NCBI GenBank assembly: GCA_944323725.1
Contig: CALUTP010000019.1
Coordinates: 1-64,000 of the forward strand
DNA: 64,000 bases
Direction of reading: 5' to 3'
Source of the DNA: Candidatus Gastranaerophilales bacterium
Lineage (GTDB): Bacteria; Cyanobacteriota; Vampirovibrionia; Gastranaerophilales; Gastranaerophilaceae
Shown here: one piece after another, positions 17,701-26,380 of the stretch
How positions within the stretch are numbered: the stretch's first letter is position 1
Layout: each line of letters opens with the position of its first letter
The notes under the pieces: model-generated
Seen by the model: only the letters and a program-made list of their open reading frames with translations
Database searches by the model: none
Told to the model about the DNA's origin: nothing
Made by a program: the position numbers and the translations under genes

Positions 17701-20116
17701 AGAAAATCACGATAACTATATAAGAATAGAAAATACATATAAAGAAATTGTAACAAAGTGTAGTTCATTTGAAGATTACATAAACAATTTTACAAAAGAT
17801 AATTTGGAACTTATAAATTCTAATATAACTAATATTGATTTAACTGTTCGAGCTAATCTTGAACAGACAAATTACCTAGTAGAAGAATGGCATAAGAACA
17901 TAGATTCTTTAAATGAAAAACTTTCAAAAAATCAGGAATTTTACAAAAATTCTCTAAGCGCACTACTTGAAAATATTCAAAACAATCTAGATGATAAATT
18001 GAAAGCTGGAGCAACCGAACTAAAAGAATATCTAAACATTATATTAGAAAATCAAGATACAAAATCTGCCATAGCAAATCTAGGAGGTAATATAAGTGAA
18101 AAAATTGAAAAATATTACTCCAATATAAATAATACAAACGAAAACATCCAAAATACTTTAACAGAGATTGCTGAAAAAATAAATCTTTCCTCTAATAAAG
18201 ATGCTGAAGATTTAGCATATGCTATTAAAAACCAAGCTCAAATTGTTACAGATTCATTAAAAACTCTTCATCAAAAGATTGATATTATCGCAATGGATGA
18301 TAATTTTGAAATTTATGATGAGATTTTGGATGGAATTAAAAACCTAAATAACAAAGTTGATATTATTGCTATAGACAATAACACTGAAGAGATTCAAGAA
18401 CTTAGTGACGAAATTAGAAGCGTTAATTCTATAATAAAAAATTTACATGAAAAAGTTGATATTATTGCTACAGCAGATAATTCTGAAGGAATCAATGAAG
18501 TCCAAGAAAATATATCCACAATTAACTCTGCAATAAAAAACCTGCATGAAAAAATTGACATTATTGCTATGGCAGACAATTCTGAAGGAATTAATGAAGT
18601 CCAAGAAAATATATCTACAATTAGCTCTGCAATAAAAAATTTATATGAAAAAGTTGATATTATTGCTGCAGCAGATAATTCTGAAAAAATCAATGAACTT
18701 CATCAAGACATATCCGCAATAAATTCAACTATTAAATCACTGCATGAAAAAATTGATATTCTTGCTATGGAGGATAACTCCGAATTACAAAATGAGTTGG
18801 ATGAAATTTATGAATTCCTTAAATCACAAAAAAGATTTATTGAAGAAATTAACGAAAAAATCCAACTAAATATAATTAAAGAAAAATTTGATGAAGTTGT
18901 TTCTAATATAGAAAAAAATAATACAGAAACCAATAAAATTGCAGAAACACTAAAGATATTACACGAAAAAGTTGATAGCCTTGCTCTGGCAGATAATTCT
19001 GAAATTAAAACTGAAATAAAAAATATAAAAGACCTCATTTATGAACAAAGAAAATTATTTGATACTAATGAGGAGAGTGAAAAAACAAAAGAAATTGAAA
19101 ATTATTTAGACCAATTAATTTTAGAAATAAATAAAATTGAAAAAGGTATTTCAGAAATTGATTTTAATAAAAACGCACAAGATATAAAAGATTCTGTCAT
19201 GACGGCAATTTTATCAGTTACAGATCAAATATCATTTGTCGAAGAAACAGAAGAAATAAAAGATTTTGTAGAAGAAAAAACAGATGCAATTAATAAGACA
19301 CTTTTAGATGTAAAAAAACAGTTAAATAATATAACAAATACAAGTGATGATATGGATTTTTATTCATATACACTTCAAGATGTCGAGTCAGATATAGCTA
19401 AACTTCGATTAATATTAAACGATATGTCAAACTCAAATTCAACAACTGAATTTGGAGTTATCTCTGCTAATATTAATCGCATAGTAAAATCAATTGAAGA
19501 ACTTAGAGCTTCCATAAATCATAAGGAAAACTTTGAAGTAACTCCCGACTTTGAAAAGCTTAATGAAGATATCTTAAGTATAAGTGCTAGGACAAATAAG
19601 TTACTACTTAACTCTGATGAGTCTAGCAGAATAATCTGCAACAGTCTTGATGAATTTAATCGTAGAACAAGCAATCTTGAAAATCGAATTAATGTACTAG
19701 ATAATACTAATATTGAAAAACATTTATCTATAATTGATGAAAAAGTTGAAGAAACTATGAATTCAAACAATGTACTCAGAAATGTTATGATGTACCTTGG
19801 CGAATGGATGGATGGTACTTCAGAGACAATATCTAGTATATATGAAAAAACATCAAGAATTTCTTCAATGCAAGATGTCCTTGATGAATTAAAAGAAATA
19901 ATACCTGAAAAAGAAATCTTAATTAAGACAATTGAAACCAAATTTGAAGAACAACAAAATAGAATAGACAGACTTGAAAAAAAATTAGACAAGGCAATTT
20001 CTATTATTGAAGAACAGGATGAAAATGTAATACATAATAAAATAGACAAACTTGAAAATCAATTGTCTAAATTAAGCTCAAATATAGAAAAGCTGGCGTC
20101 ATATGTTGATGAATAA
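14756..20116 (+). CDS. Giant coiled-coil protein (1786 residues), unknown
   Basis: One uninterrupted reading frame, extremely rich in Asn, Glu, Lys, Ile and Ser, with heptad-like spacing of hydrophobic residues throughout. There is no signal peptide, no membrane helix and no recognisable catalytic domain. Residues about 1168-1343 form tandem 33-residue repeats built on LHEKIDIIAMADNSEGINE. The C-terminal 80 residues are again coiled coil (QQNRIDRLEKKLDKA). The stop overlaps the start of the GlcD-like gene, so the two are probably cotranscribed. The ribosome site AAAGGAAAG is about 11 bases upstream. A cytoplasmic filament or scaffold is the simplest guess, but no function can be assigned. Confidence 0.85.
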   Translation: MAQTIEEIAKILSLLQEENKINAVDVNRILKDIDSKVDYLNNNSDENTLLIDSIREAFESKNNSDIEKFSEFTNTLDQIKISLSSSVSSNDFDRFLDTVNSLEANFKQAVSGLNYDKQSFFDSIKDEIGRIIEKSIILKDLFPQKNEEELNEIAESINENIDSIKQDINNNVNTDFNIIQENIVSIINRIEKLKEEISENTSTNINYISNEMNSSVQKASVELAELKNILSKNFDDNSQILSALNDANYKISFIIEQSQKDFNENIISIKKSFDSLDFLFENLRNEIKQNSEENLNRIIESIKENSIQLKDFKENVSEHLTKYLTSIKDLFIAFSEDMKNNQNVLASDIFDKKLQELEIISKDINNFNSNIEVKEENYKTYISQKINELQLFINTIQENIKNNENEKFDELYKSLEEHNDIISNFSSNTDVKFGESISELTEIKDYIANTAIKLDDVQNNITSIVNTEFKKNEVFNDTIYNQFNNINTKLYSLSDELKQEFTNSNNSAEESKEEINSNINSNFNNMKTMLECLRANVSQTADNINVKIDEYNNTNTNIHNENQEIFIKLNNAAEEIISELKQNRTADNEKYVILAETFRSNIAKFEDLFSENNNKYSQEVAEKFNTIYEHICEIKEYFKEDNQEFTIDITNKFNTNLLDAKNEINTTIKQDFNSVAQSIGALLGKLESVKNDLTSNNATGHNNLEQSIIANLRTTESILTTNSEKYSKEVAEQITNINESIKNVKLDLENWLNENNTTSTTKLIGIEEKLNDISDNYKQNLETLQTKLGEYIISVDKISEDTNSKLDSSVNEFIDIRHELTKILEELETIKDNNSEELNTTIIEIINKLDIITDSINQSKDNIKNDVKEVLQENVDFIDQRLNSLSLSLNELKLKQSENFDFQTNNIAEKINSIKQEIELINTDITTAISIKSEELLKEFEPLQRALDKFLEFDFNEIVKEIKNQIELSYLDLLSELKDNLIENHDNYIRIENTYKEIVTKCSSFEDYINNFTKDNLELINSNITNIDLTVRANLEQTNYLVEEWHKNIDSLNEKLSKNQEFYKNSLSALLENIQNNLDDKLKAGATELKEYLNIILENQDTKSAIANLGGNISEKIEKYYSNINNTNENIQNTLTEIAEKINLSSNKDAEDLAYAIKNQAQIVTDSLKTLHQKIDIIAMDDNFEIYDEILDGIKNLNNKVDIIAIDNNTEEIQELSDEIRSVNSIIKNLHEKVDIIATADNSEGINEVQENISTINSAIKNLHEKIDIIAMADNSEGINEVQENISTISSAIKNLYEKVDIIAAADNSEKINELHQDISAINSTIKSLHEKIDILAMEDNSELQNELDEIYEFLKSQKRFIEEINEKIQLNIIKEKFDEVVSNIEKNNTETNKIAETLKILHEKVDSLALADNSEIKTEIKNIKDLIYEQRKLFDTNEESEKTKEIENYLDQLILEINKIEKGISEIDFNKNAQDIKDSVMTAILSVTDQISFVEETEEIKDFVEEKTDAINKTLLDVKKQLNNITNTSDDMDFYSYTLQDVESDIAKLRLILNDMSNSNSTTEFGVISANINRIVKSIEELRASINHKENFEVTPDFEKLNEDILSISARTNKLLLNSDESSRIICNSLDEFNRRTSNLENRINVLDNTNIEKHLSIIDEKVEETMNSNNVLRNVMMYLGEWMDGTSETISSIYEKTSRISSMQDVLDELKEIIPEKEILIKTIETKFEEQQNRIDRLEKKLDKAISIIEEQDENVIHNKIDKLENQLSKLSSNIEKLASYVDE
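18259..18785 (+). repeat. Tandem 99-bp (33-residue) coding repeats
   Basis: Five or so consecutive units of LHEKxDIIAxADNSEGINEx-type sequence. Units starting at 18482 and 18581 are nearly identical and exactly 99 bp apart; outer copies are more diverged, and a degenerate copy recurs near 18960. Confidence 0.85.
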
Positions 20117-21494
20117 AAATAAAAACCTAATAAAAGATTTACAAACTAGCCTGACCACTTCAAATGTCCTTACTACATTAGAAGAACGCTATGCCTATGC
20201 ACAAGATGCTTCAAATATAAAAAAAATTAATAATCTACCAGACGCTGTAGTTTTTGTAGAAAATAAAGAACAAGTGCAAAGAGTAGTAAAAATAGCTTCA
20301 AAATATAAAGTTCCAATAATATGCAGAGGTGCAGGCACAAATGTAGTTGGTGCTTGCACAGTAGAACATGGCGGAATAATATTAAATTTTTCTAAAATGA
20401 ATAAAATTCTTGAATTAAATCGAGAAAATATGACTACAAGAGTTCAGCCAGGAGTAATAGTAGGAAAACTTCAAAAAAAAGTTGAAGAAATAGGTCTTTT
20501 TTACCCGCCAGATCCATCAAATCTTGCAGTGTCTACAATTGGAGGTAGTATTGCGCAATCTTCAGGAGGTGCAAAAACATTTAAATATGGTTCAACAAAA
20601 GACTATATAATTGATTTAGAAATAATAACTGCTAAAGGGGAAATATTAAGAACAGGCTCAAATACAATTAAAAATGCAACAGGATATAATCTTTCAAACC
20701 TTTTTGTAGGTTCTGAAGGAACTTTAGGTATTGTAACTGAAGCGACTTTAAAATTAATTCCAAAACCTGAAAGCAGAATGGTGCTGATGTGCTACTTTGA
20801 AAAAATAGAAAATTCAATTTCTGCTGTAAATAAAATTATTGAAGCAAATATATATCCAGCTACTCTTGATTTTATGGATAATAATGCAATAAGAACTGTT
20901 GAAAAATTTTATCCTGCTGGGTTACTATGTGATAAAGAAGCAGCACTAGTAATCGAAATTGACGGATTTAAAAATACAATGGAACAGCAAAAAGAAACTA
21001 TTATATCAATATTGAAAAAATGTAGCGCATCTGAAATACAATATTCAAAAAATGAGGAAGAATACAATAGAATTTGGACAGCAAGACGTTCATCAATGGG
21101 CGCATGCGCAAAGTTAAAGCCTAATGTAACAACTGATGATGTCATTGTGCCAAGACAGAATCTTGCTCTACTTGTAAAAGGAATAAGAAAGATTTGTGAT
21201 AAATATAAACTTACTGTCTGTATGGTAGGTCATGTAGGAGATGGAAGCATTCATCCTCAAATCCCTATCGACTATAAAAACGAGAATGAATATAAACGCT
21301 TTAAGCTGGCTAAATCAGAAATATACGACCTTACAGCAAAACTGGATGGAATAATTTCAGGTGAACATGGCATTGGTTCCCTTAAACGTGAATATATCCA
21401 TAAAGTTATAAATAATACAGCAATTGAATATATGAGAACTATTAAAAAAATATTTGATCCAGAAAATATTTTAAACCCGTATAAAATATTTTAA
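20103..21494 (+). CDS. glcD: FAD-linked oxidase, GlcD / D-lactate dehydrogenase type
   Basis: 463 residues. The N-terminal FAD-binding PCMH domain has ICRGAGTNVVGACT, PPDPSNLAVSTIGG, and NATGYNLSNLFVGSEGTLGI. The C-terminal oxidase domain has MVGHVGDGSIHP and SGEHGIGSLKREY, the conserved His motifs of glycolate oxidase GlcD and D-lactate dehydrogenases, which oxidise a 2-hydroxyacid to a 2-oxoacid. ATGs at 20103 and 20109 are both possible; both lie inside the end of the coiled-coil gene. No GlcE or GlcF partner is adjacent, so an electron acceptor is not evident here. Confidence 0.9.
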   Translation: MLMNKNKNLIKDLQTSLTTSNVLTTLEERYAYAQDASNIKKINNLPDAVVFVENKEQVQRVVKIASKYKVPIICRGAGTNVVGACTVEHGGIILNFSKMNKILELNRENMTTRVQPGVIVGKLQKKVEEIGLFYPPDPSNLAVSTIGGSIAQSSGGAKTFKYGSTKDYIIDLEIITAKGEILRTGSNTIKNATGYNLSNLFVGSEGTLGIVTEATLKLIPKPESRMVLMCYFEKIENSISAVNKIIEANIYPATLDFMDNNAIRTVEKFYPAGLLCDKEAALVIEIDGFKNTMEQQKETIISILKKCSASEIQYSKNEEEYNRIWTARRSSMGACAKLKPNVTTDDVIVPRQNLALLVKGIRKICDKYKLTVCMVGHVGDGSIHPQIPIDYKNENEYKRFKLAKSEIYDLTAKLDGIISGEHGIGSLKREYIHKVINNTAIEYMRTIKKIFDPENILNPYKIF

Positions 21495-21841
21495 TAAACT
21501 AGTATAACTTTATTTTGTAATTATTTTATAATATTTTGATTAATTTATATTAAGTTATTAGACAAAATACTTTTACAAAAAGAGTAAAATTAGAAAGTAA
21601 AAAAGAATTTTAGCACAAGCTTTTTATATCTTGAAATCGTGTAAAATCAAAAGTTTTAGTAGCAACACGGATATTAACTTTTGTAAAATTTACTAATAAT
21701 GTAGTACTATCAATCGAGGAAATATTTTATAAAAGTGGTATAATATAAGTGGAGAGAGATAATATAAAAAAAATATATTTAAAATAGCCAATAATCATAT
21801 TTTGTATATATAACAGCAAAATAGAAAGGCATATAAAGAAA
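21495..21841 (+). other. AT-rich intergenic region
   Basis: 347 bp with no credible ORF, tRNA or strong hairpin. The only element I support is the extended -10 promoter at 21736-21744. Confidence 0.6.
21736..21744 (+). promoter_or_regulatory. Extended -10 promoter of the Ycf45-like gene
   Basis: TGGTATAAT, perfect extended -10; the mRNA would have a leader of about 90 nt before the ATG at 21842. Confidence 0.6.
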
Positions 21842-23473
21842 ATGAGTAACCTACAATTTCAAAATGATCTGGACAAATTAACTGAAATTTTACCAGAAAA
21901 GGTAAAAAAATACATAAGTTATGACCAGATGGAGGATGTTATCGAGATTGTACTTGATATAGGGAGAACTCCTGAAATAAGGCATTCGGGGGGCCGGATA
22001 GAGTATTTAGGTTGCGAAACTGTTACATCTGACGATATAGAATATATAACGAGCAGGATACAAGAATTTACATCAGATAATCGTTCAGGGATCCCCGGAA
22101 CACTCCACAGAATTAGTGCAATAAGAAACCGTCAAGGTAAAGTGATAGGTCTTACTTGTAGAATTGGTCGAGTTGTTACGGGGACAATTGCTTGTATAAA
22201 AGATATTTGTATGATGAATAAGAGTATTTTATTCTTAGGACGTCCTGGTGTTGGTAAAACTACAAAATTAAGAGAAATATCAAGACTTGTAGCTGATGAG
22301 CTTGGGAAAAGAGTTGTAGTAGTAGATACATCAAATGAAATTGCAGGAGATGGAGACACCCCTCATCCAGCAATTGGTCATGCAAGGAGAATGCAGGTAA
22401 CACAACCTGAATTTCAAAAAGACATAATGATAGAAGCAGTAGAGAATCATACACCTGAAGTTATTGTCGTAGATGAAATTGGAACAGAAGCAGAAGCACA
22501 AGCAGCAAGAACTATTGCTGAAAGAGGCGTCATGCTTATTGCAACAGCTCATGGGAATAGCCTTGAGAGTTTAATTAAAAACCCAACATTATCAGATTTA
22601 GTAGGAGGTATTCAATCAGTAACATTAGGTGATGACGAAGCAAGACGCAGAGCTTCACAAAAAACAGTTTTAGAAAGAGAAAAACAACCTACATTTGATA
22701 TCGTAATAGAAATAATAGATAGAAATACTCTTGCAGTATATAAAGATACAGCAGAAGCTGTAGATTATATCCTAAGGGGCTGGCCAATCCGGCCTGAAAT
22801 AAGAAAAGTAGATAAAGATTATTCTACTCAACAAGAAAAAGAAGCTCCAAAAACGGAAATCAAAATAGAACCAACAATTAGTGAACAAATTAATAGACTC
22901 GAACAAAAAATTCAGCCTTCCGACAGTTTGAAATACACTTTTTCACGACAAAAATACGTTGATGAAGTAAAAGATTTTAAAAAAATATATCTTTACGCAG
23001 TATCAAGAACAATTGTAGAAAAAGTTATTGAAAGGCTAGATTTAAAAGCAGAAATTACAAGGAATTTAGATGATGCAGACATAGTTATAGCACATAAAAA
23101 CTTTGCAAAAGGTGGTGCTAAAATACTTTCTACTGCGAATGATTACAGATTACAAGTATTTTATATTAAAACTAATTCAATGGCGCAAATACAAAAAGTT
23201 CTAAAAGATGCTTTACAAATTACAGAAACATCAGAAACTTTACAAGGATATTATGATGATGCAGAAAGAGCACTCGATGAAGCAAAAGCTGCTATAAATA
23301 AAATTCTTGCAGGAGCAGAGCATATAGAATTACGTCCACAAAATCAACAAATAAGAAAATTACAACATGAGCTTGTAGAACAGCATAACTTAACAAGTAA
23401 AAGTGTTGGAGAGGGCGAACAACGACATTTAAAAATTGTTGGGGGTAAAGATTTCGAACAGAAAATCGGATAA
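21842..23473 (+). CDS. Ycf45-like AAA+ ATPase with C-terminal R3H domain
   Basis: 543 residues. The ATPase domain has Walker A GRPGVGKTT (about residue 133), Walker B VIVVDEIG (about 207), and an AERGVMLIATAHGNSL sensor region. This is the SpoIIIAA/Ycf45 group, distantly related to PilT/VirB11-type secretion ATPases. The C-terminus carries an R3H-like motif (RKLQHELVEQHNL, then RHLKI), expected to bind single-stranded nucleic acid. Ycf45 proteins are typical of cyanobacteria and plastids, which supports the taxonomic inference. The cellular role is not established. An own promoter and a terminator make it monocistronic. Confidence 0.85.
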   Translation: MSNLQFQNDLDKLTEILPEKVKKYISYDQMEDVIEIVLDIGRTPEIRHSGGRIEYLGCETVTSDDIEYITSRIQEFTSDNRSGIPGTLHRISAIRNRQGKVIGLTCRIGRVVTGTIACIKDICMMNKSILFLGRPGVGKTTKLREISRLVADELGKRVVVVDTSNEIAGDGDTPHPAIGHARRMQVTQPEFQKDIMIEAVENHTPEVIVVDEIGTEAEAQAARTIAERGVMLIATAHGNSLESLIKNPTLSDLVGGIQSVTLGDDEARRRASQKTVLEREKQPTFDIVIEIIDRNTLAVYKDTAEAVDYILRGWPIRPEIRKVDKDYSTQQEKEAPKTEIKIEPTISEQINRLEQKIQPSDSLKYTFSRQKYVDEVKDFKKIYLYAVSRTIVEKVIERLDLKAEITRNLDDADIVIAHKNFAKGGAKILSTANDYRLQVFYIKTNSMAQIQKVLKDALQITETSETLQGYYDDAERALDEAKAAINKILAGAEHIELRPQNQQIRKLQHELVEQHNLTSKSVGEGEQRHLKIVGGKDFEQKIG

Positions 23474-23495
23474 AAAGTATATATTGTTGTCAAGT

Positions 23496-23524
23496 GTCGG
23501 TAAATATACCGACCTTTTATTTTT
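23496..23524 (+). terminator. Intrinsic terminator
   Basis: GTCGGTA-AATA-TACCGAC then CTTTTATTTTT, 22 bp after the Ycf45-like stop. Confidence 0.85.
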
Positions 23525-23534
23525 GAAAACATAA

Positions 23535-23551
23535 TGTAAACAATTGTTACA
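23535..23551. promoter_or_regulatory. Palindromic TGTAA-N7-TTACA site
   Basis: TGTAAACAATTGTTACA, about 100 bp before the family member at 23652. Similar TTGTAACA or TTGTTACA sites precede the other paralogs. Confidence 0.45.
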
Positions 23552-23651
23552 TAACAAGAATATTTTTTAAAGTTTCAAAACTCAAAAGCCGTAATACTAC
23601 ATGAAAGATTAGGAAAAGTCACTAAATTTGAAAGGATTTTGAGTTAAAAAA

Positions 23652-25262
23652 ATGGGTTTATCAGCATCACAAGCTAGATTATTAACCATTACAGCCAGAA
23701 AATCTGACTGTGAATACGAATCAATGCGTCTTTCACACCAGAAACTGGCATTATCTCGTGACATGAATAATGTTTCAGAGGAATATCAAAATGCGATAAA
23801 CCAGACAAAATTGGTATATGACTTCTATGGTAATGGCTCCCAGGAACAGCAACTGAGTTATAATTTACTCATGTCTCCATCTGCCCTAAATGATTATATA
23901 CCATCTCCAATCACAGATACTTCAGGAAGAATAGTACTAAATGGAGGTCTAGCACGTGCTGCAAAAGCTGCAGGAATCCCTCAAGAAGGTTTAGATGGAC
24001 TTCCATCTTCAGATCAAAGAAACTTATTTATACAAGGTATGGCTGAAAACGGAGTAATAAGTCAAAAACTTGCAGACCAATTAGTCTTAACAAAATATAA
24101 CCAAATGGCAGGTGTAGGTTCTGCAGATCTTGTTAATGTCAATACCGCAGAATGCTCATATTCTCAATTCGTAAATATGCTGAGCGGAGTAACATTTGAT
24201 TTCTCTGATCTTGTTGCTAATGCTGGAGGTTCAGATTTACAGCTTGCAATAGATGGAACAAGAATTGATGATAGCGATGGCAGAGTAACGGGAAATCTTA
24301 CTCTTGCTGATATATTTAATGGTAATGTTAGTATTAGAGGTTCAGCTTGGGATAACGAGGATTTAAGAGGTAAAGATGGCTTATATGACTGGTCTGTAGT
24401 TGATAAAGTTGCAACATGCAGTTTCTGGCCTGAAATGATGAATGCTATTGATTCACTACTAGATACTGGAGATCCATATACGCAAGCTGCTCTTGAATAT
24501 GCAAAAAGTAAAGTAAATGAATCAATAGAATGTTTATCAACCCCAGAAAGTTCAGATTGGTCAAATGCAGCTTTCCACAATACTCATAAAAAGAAAAGCT
24601 CAGGAAAAATTAACGGATGGATTGATGAAAAAACAGATAAATACATAGGTTTTGTATCAGAACAAAACTCTGGTGATGATTATAATGACGGATATGGTTT
24701 AAATTTAACCAATATGTGTAAAGCTTATTTGACATACTTTGCACAATATATGGAAGGTATTTCTAATTCTCATTATGAAGTTACTAAAGAACTTGGAACA
24801 AGCAGTTTAGTTGATGATAACCTATTCACATTTACGTATGTAACTGGAATAGATACTTCAGGAGACAATTTACTTATAGCTGGTTTCTATGATGCTTTAT
24901 TCAACCAAATCTGCACAAAGGGCTGGACAGAAAATGAAAAAGTCGATGATCCTGAGTACTTACAAGAAATGCTTCAAAATGGTGCAATGTATGTATCCAC
25001 AATGACTGATGACGGATTCTACTATCAAGGAAACTATGCTACAAATACATATATTAAAGAAGTTACAGATGAAGAAGGTATTGCTCAAGCAGAAGCAAAA
25101 TACAACAGAGAAAAAGAAAAATTAACATATAAAGAAAATGTACTAGATATGAAAATGAAAAATCTAGATACGGAAATATCAGCACTGACAACAGAATACG
25201 ATACAGTTAAATCGGTCATTCAAAAAAACATTGAAAAATCGTTTAAACGATATAATGCATAA
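23652..25262 (+). CDS. SQAR/LDTE-family protein 1 (conserved ends, variable middle)
   Basis: 536 residues. The N-terminus MGLSASQARLLTITARKSD and the C-terminal block NLDTEISALTTEYD...IQKNIEKSFKRY match the family members at 31327 and 52462, while the middle (about residues 65-480) is unrelated. Both ends are predicted amphipathic helices, an arrangement reminiscent of flagellin or rod-type D0 domains, though no motif proves homology. There is no Sec signal. The ribosome site GAAAGGATT is shared with the 52462 gene. The gene is flanked by a TGTAA palindrome and a terminator. Function unknown. Confidence 0.8.
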   Translation: MGLSASQARLLTITARKSDCEYESMRLSHQKLALSRDMNNVSEEYQNAINQTKLVYDFYGNGSQEQQLSYNLLMSPSALNDYIPSPITDTSGRIVLNGGLARAAKAAGIPQEGLDGLPSSDQRNLFIQGMAENGVISQKLADQLVLTKYNQMAGVGSADLVNVNTAECSYSQFVNMLSGVTFDFSDLVANAGGSDLQLAIDGTRIDDSDGRVTGNLTLADIFNGNVSIRGSAWDNEDLRGKDGLYDWSVVDKVATCSFWPEMMNAIDSLLDTGDPYTQAALEYAKSKVNESIECLSTPESSDWSNAAFHNTHKKKSSGKINGWIDEKTDKYIGFVSEQNSGDDYNDGYGLNLTNMCKAYLTYFAQYMEGISNSHYEVTKELGTSSLVDDNLFTFTYVTGIDTSGDNLLIAGFYDALFNQICTKGWTENEKVDDPEYLQEMLQNGAMYVSTMTDDGFYYQGNYATNTYIKEVTDEEGIAQAEAKYNREKEKLTYKENVLDMKMKNLDTEISALTTEYDTVKSVIQKNIEKSFKRYNA

Positions 25263-25287
25263 AAAAGCTCCCCATAAGGGAGCTTTT
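25263..25287. terminator. Bidirectional intrinsic terminator
   Basis: AAAAGCTCCC-CATAA-GGGAGCTTTT immediately after the stop at 25262; it also serves the minus-strand acyltransferase ending at 25291. Confidence 0.85.
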
Positions 25288-25290
25288 AAA

Positions 25291-26106
25291 TTATACATCC
25301 GCAACTGGAGGAATATCAATCCTTTTCAACCGCTGTTCTATTCGCCTATACCATTTTAAATGTTGCTTAAATAGAATTTTATAATCTGAAATTGTACCGG
25401 AAGAAATTTCTTTGAATTGTTTATCACTAGTTTCTTCCATACTTTTTTCGAATATATGAGTAAGAGTTTTACGATCAATGTTACTATCGGTCAATTCTAG
25501 CTTTTTACCAAAATTAGCAACTACTTCAGGCCTATTATCTCTAAAGAAACAATAATCTAGCGCTACTGGGACAAGATTAACTTTGCCATATCTTTTAACT
25601 GCATTTTGAGCAATATAAGCAAGACCAGTCTGGAATTCAAATGGTCTAAAATGAGGAGGACGAATAATTCCCTGAGGGAAAATACACAAGATATTTTTTA
25701 AATCTCCAACAACATCTACTGAATATTTAAGTGCCTTCATAGCAGTCTGCGGAGATTTTTTACAAACAGAAAAACCACCGCCTCTTCTAAGTAAAGGGAA
25801 ACGATTTAACTCCTCTATCATTAACCGAATTTCTTTATGAAAAATTCTATGAGTAATATTATACATGACAATACCATCCCACCAATTACAATGCGGAGCA
25901 TAAAGAATTGTAGGAACTCCATCTTCCATGACATTTTCTGCGCCTTTATATCTAAAAGCGTAAAATCTATTTTGAAGCATATTAAAGAAAAACAGACTTG
26001 CTACAGTAAGCCAAAATCGGTTAGTCTTTGCTGGTTTAAATTTCTCCTCTTTATTCCTCAACTTTGTTGGCGGGATGTCAGAATATAATTGTTCCTCTAC
26101 ACTCAT
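25291..26106 (-). CDS. PlsC-like 1-acylglycerol-phosphate acyltransferase family protein
   Basis: About 271 residues. APHCNWWDGIVMY contains the HxxxxD catalytic motif and ILCIFPQGIIRPP corresponds to the FPEGxR substrate motif (here Gln replaces Glu). This family acylates lysophosphatidate or related lipids at the membrane; one hydrophobic helix precedes the motif. The frame is open to a GTG at 26124. I prefer the ATG at 26106 because TACAAT ends exactly 6 bases before it, a layout seen at several other starts here. Confidence 0.82.
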   Translation of the reverse strand: MSVEEQLYSDIPPTKLRNKEEKFKPAKTNRFWLTVASLFFFNMLQNRFYAFRYKGAENVMEDGVPTILYAPHCNWWDGIVMYNITHRIFHKEIRLMIEELNRFPLLRRGGGFSVCKKSPQTAMKALKYSVDVVGDLKNILCIFPQGIIRPPHFRPFEFQTGLAYIAQNAVKRYGKVNLVPVALDYCFFRDNRPEVVANFGKKLELTDSNIDRKTLTHIFEKSMEETSDKQFKEISSGTISDYKILFKQHLKWYRRIEQRLKRIDIPPVADV

Positions 26107-26118
26107 AAAATTATTGTA
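26107..26118 (-). promoter_or_regulatory. Putative leaderless -10 box of the acyltransferase gene
   Basis: On the minus strand TACAAT-AATTTT-ATG, with no ribosome site. Confidence 0.45.
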
Positions 26119-26201
26119 CTCCACATAAGCTAAATAGTGAATAAAGTAGTTAATAATTTTAAGAAATCTTAACTTCTTACAACATATTAGTTAACATGAG
26201 T

Positions 26202-26230
26202 TTGACATCACCTTGTAGTTATTCTAAGAT
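26202..26230 (+). promoter_or_regulatory. Sigma-70 promoter of the riboswitch-led operon
   Basis: TTGACA (26202-26207), 17 bp, TAAGAT (26225-26230). Transcription would start near 26237, just before the structured leader. Confidence 0.75.
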
Positions 26231-26235
26231 TTTAA

Positions 26236-26379
26236 AAGAGGAAATTGATGTGAAAATCATCAGCTGTGCCGCAACCGTTATAGCCGGAACACTCAGAAAA
26301 ACTTACTTGCTGCGAGCATCGGCAATAAGATATATTTTCTAAGTTGTCCTCTGAATTTTTAGAATAGCAGAGGATTTTT
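26236..26379 (+). promoter_or_regulatory. Cobalamin-riboswitch-like leader with terminator / RBS sequestor
   Basis: The leader starts at the promoter. It holds GAGGAAATTGATGTGAAAATC (P3-like stem TGATG/CATCA), then the core-like string GTGCCGCAACCGT and AGCCGGAACAC, resembling the conserved elements of cobalamin riboswitches. A 10-bp hairpin follows (CTTAC-TTGCTG...CGGCAA-TAAG). Last is TCCTCTG (26347-26353) paired with CAGAGGA (26368-26374) and TTTTT, which is a terminator and also buries the AGAGGA ribosome site. The usual P4-P6 extension is very short or absent, so the assignment is tentative. Confidence 0.6.
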
Positions 26380-26380
26380 A

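Noticed and set aside
18259-18785. Regular repeats considered as a CRISPR array
   Set aside because: Units are contiguous 99-bp coding repeats without spacers and keep the reading frame.
16198-20049. Several minus-strand ORFs inside the giant coiled-coil gene
   Set aside because: Their Ser/Phe/Ile-rich proteins mirror the Asn/Glu/Lys-rich codons of the sense frame; no ribosome sites.
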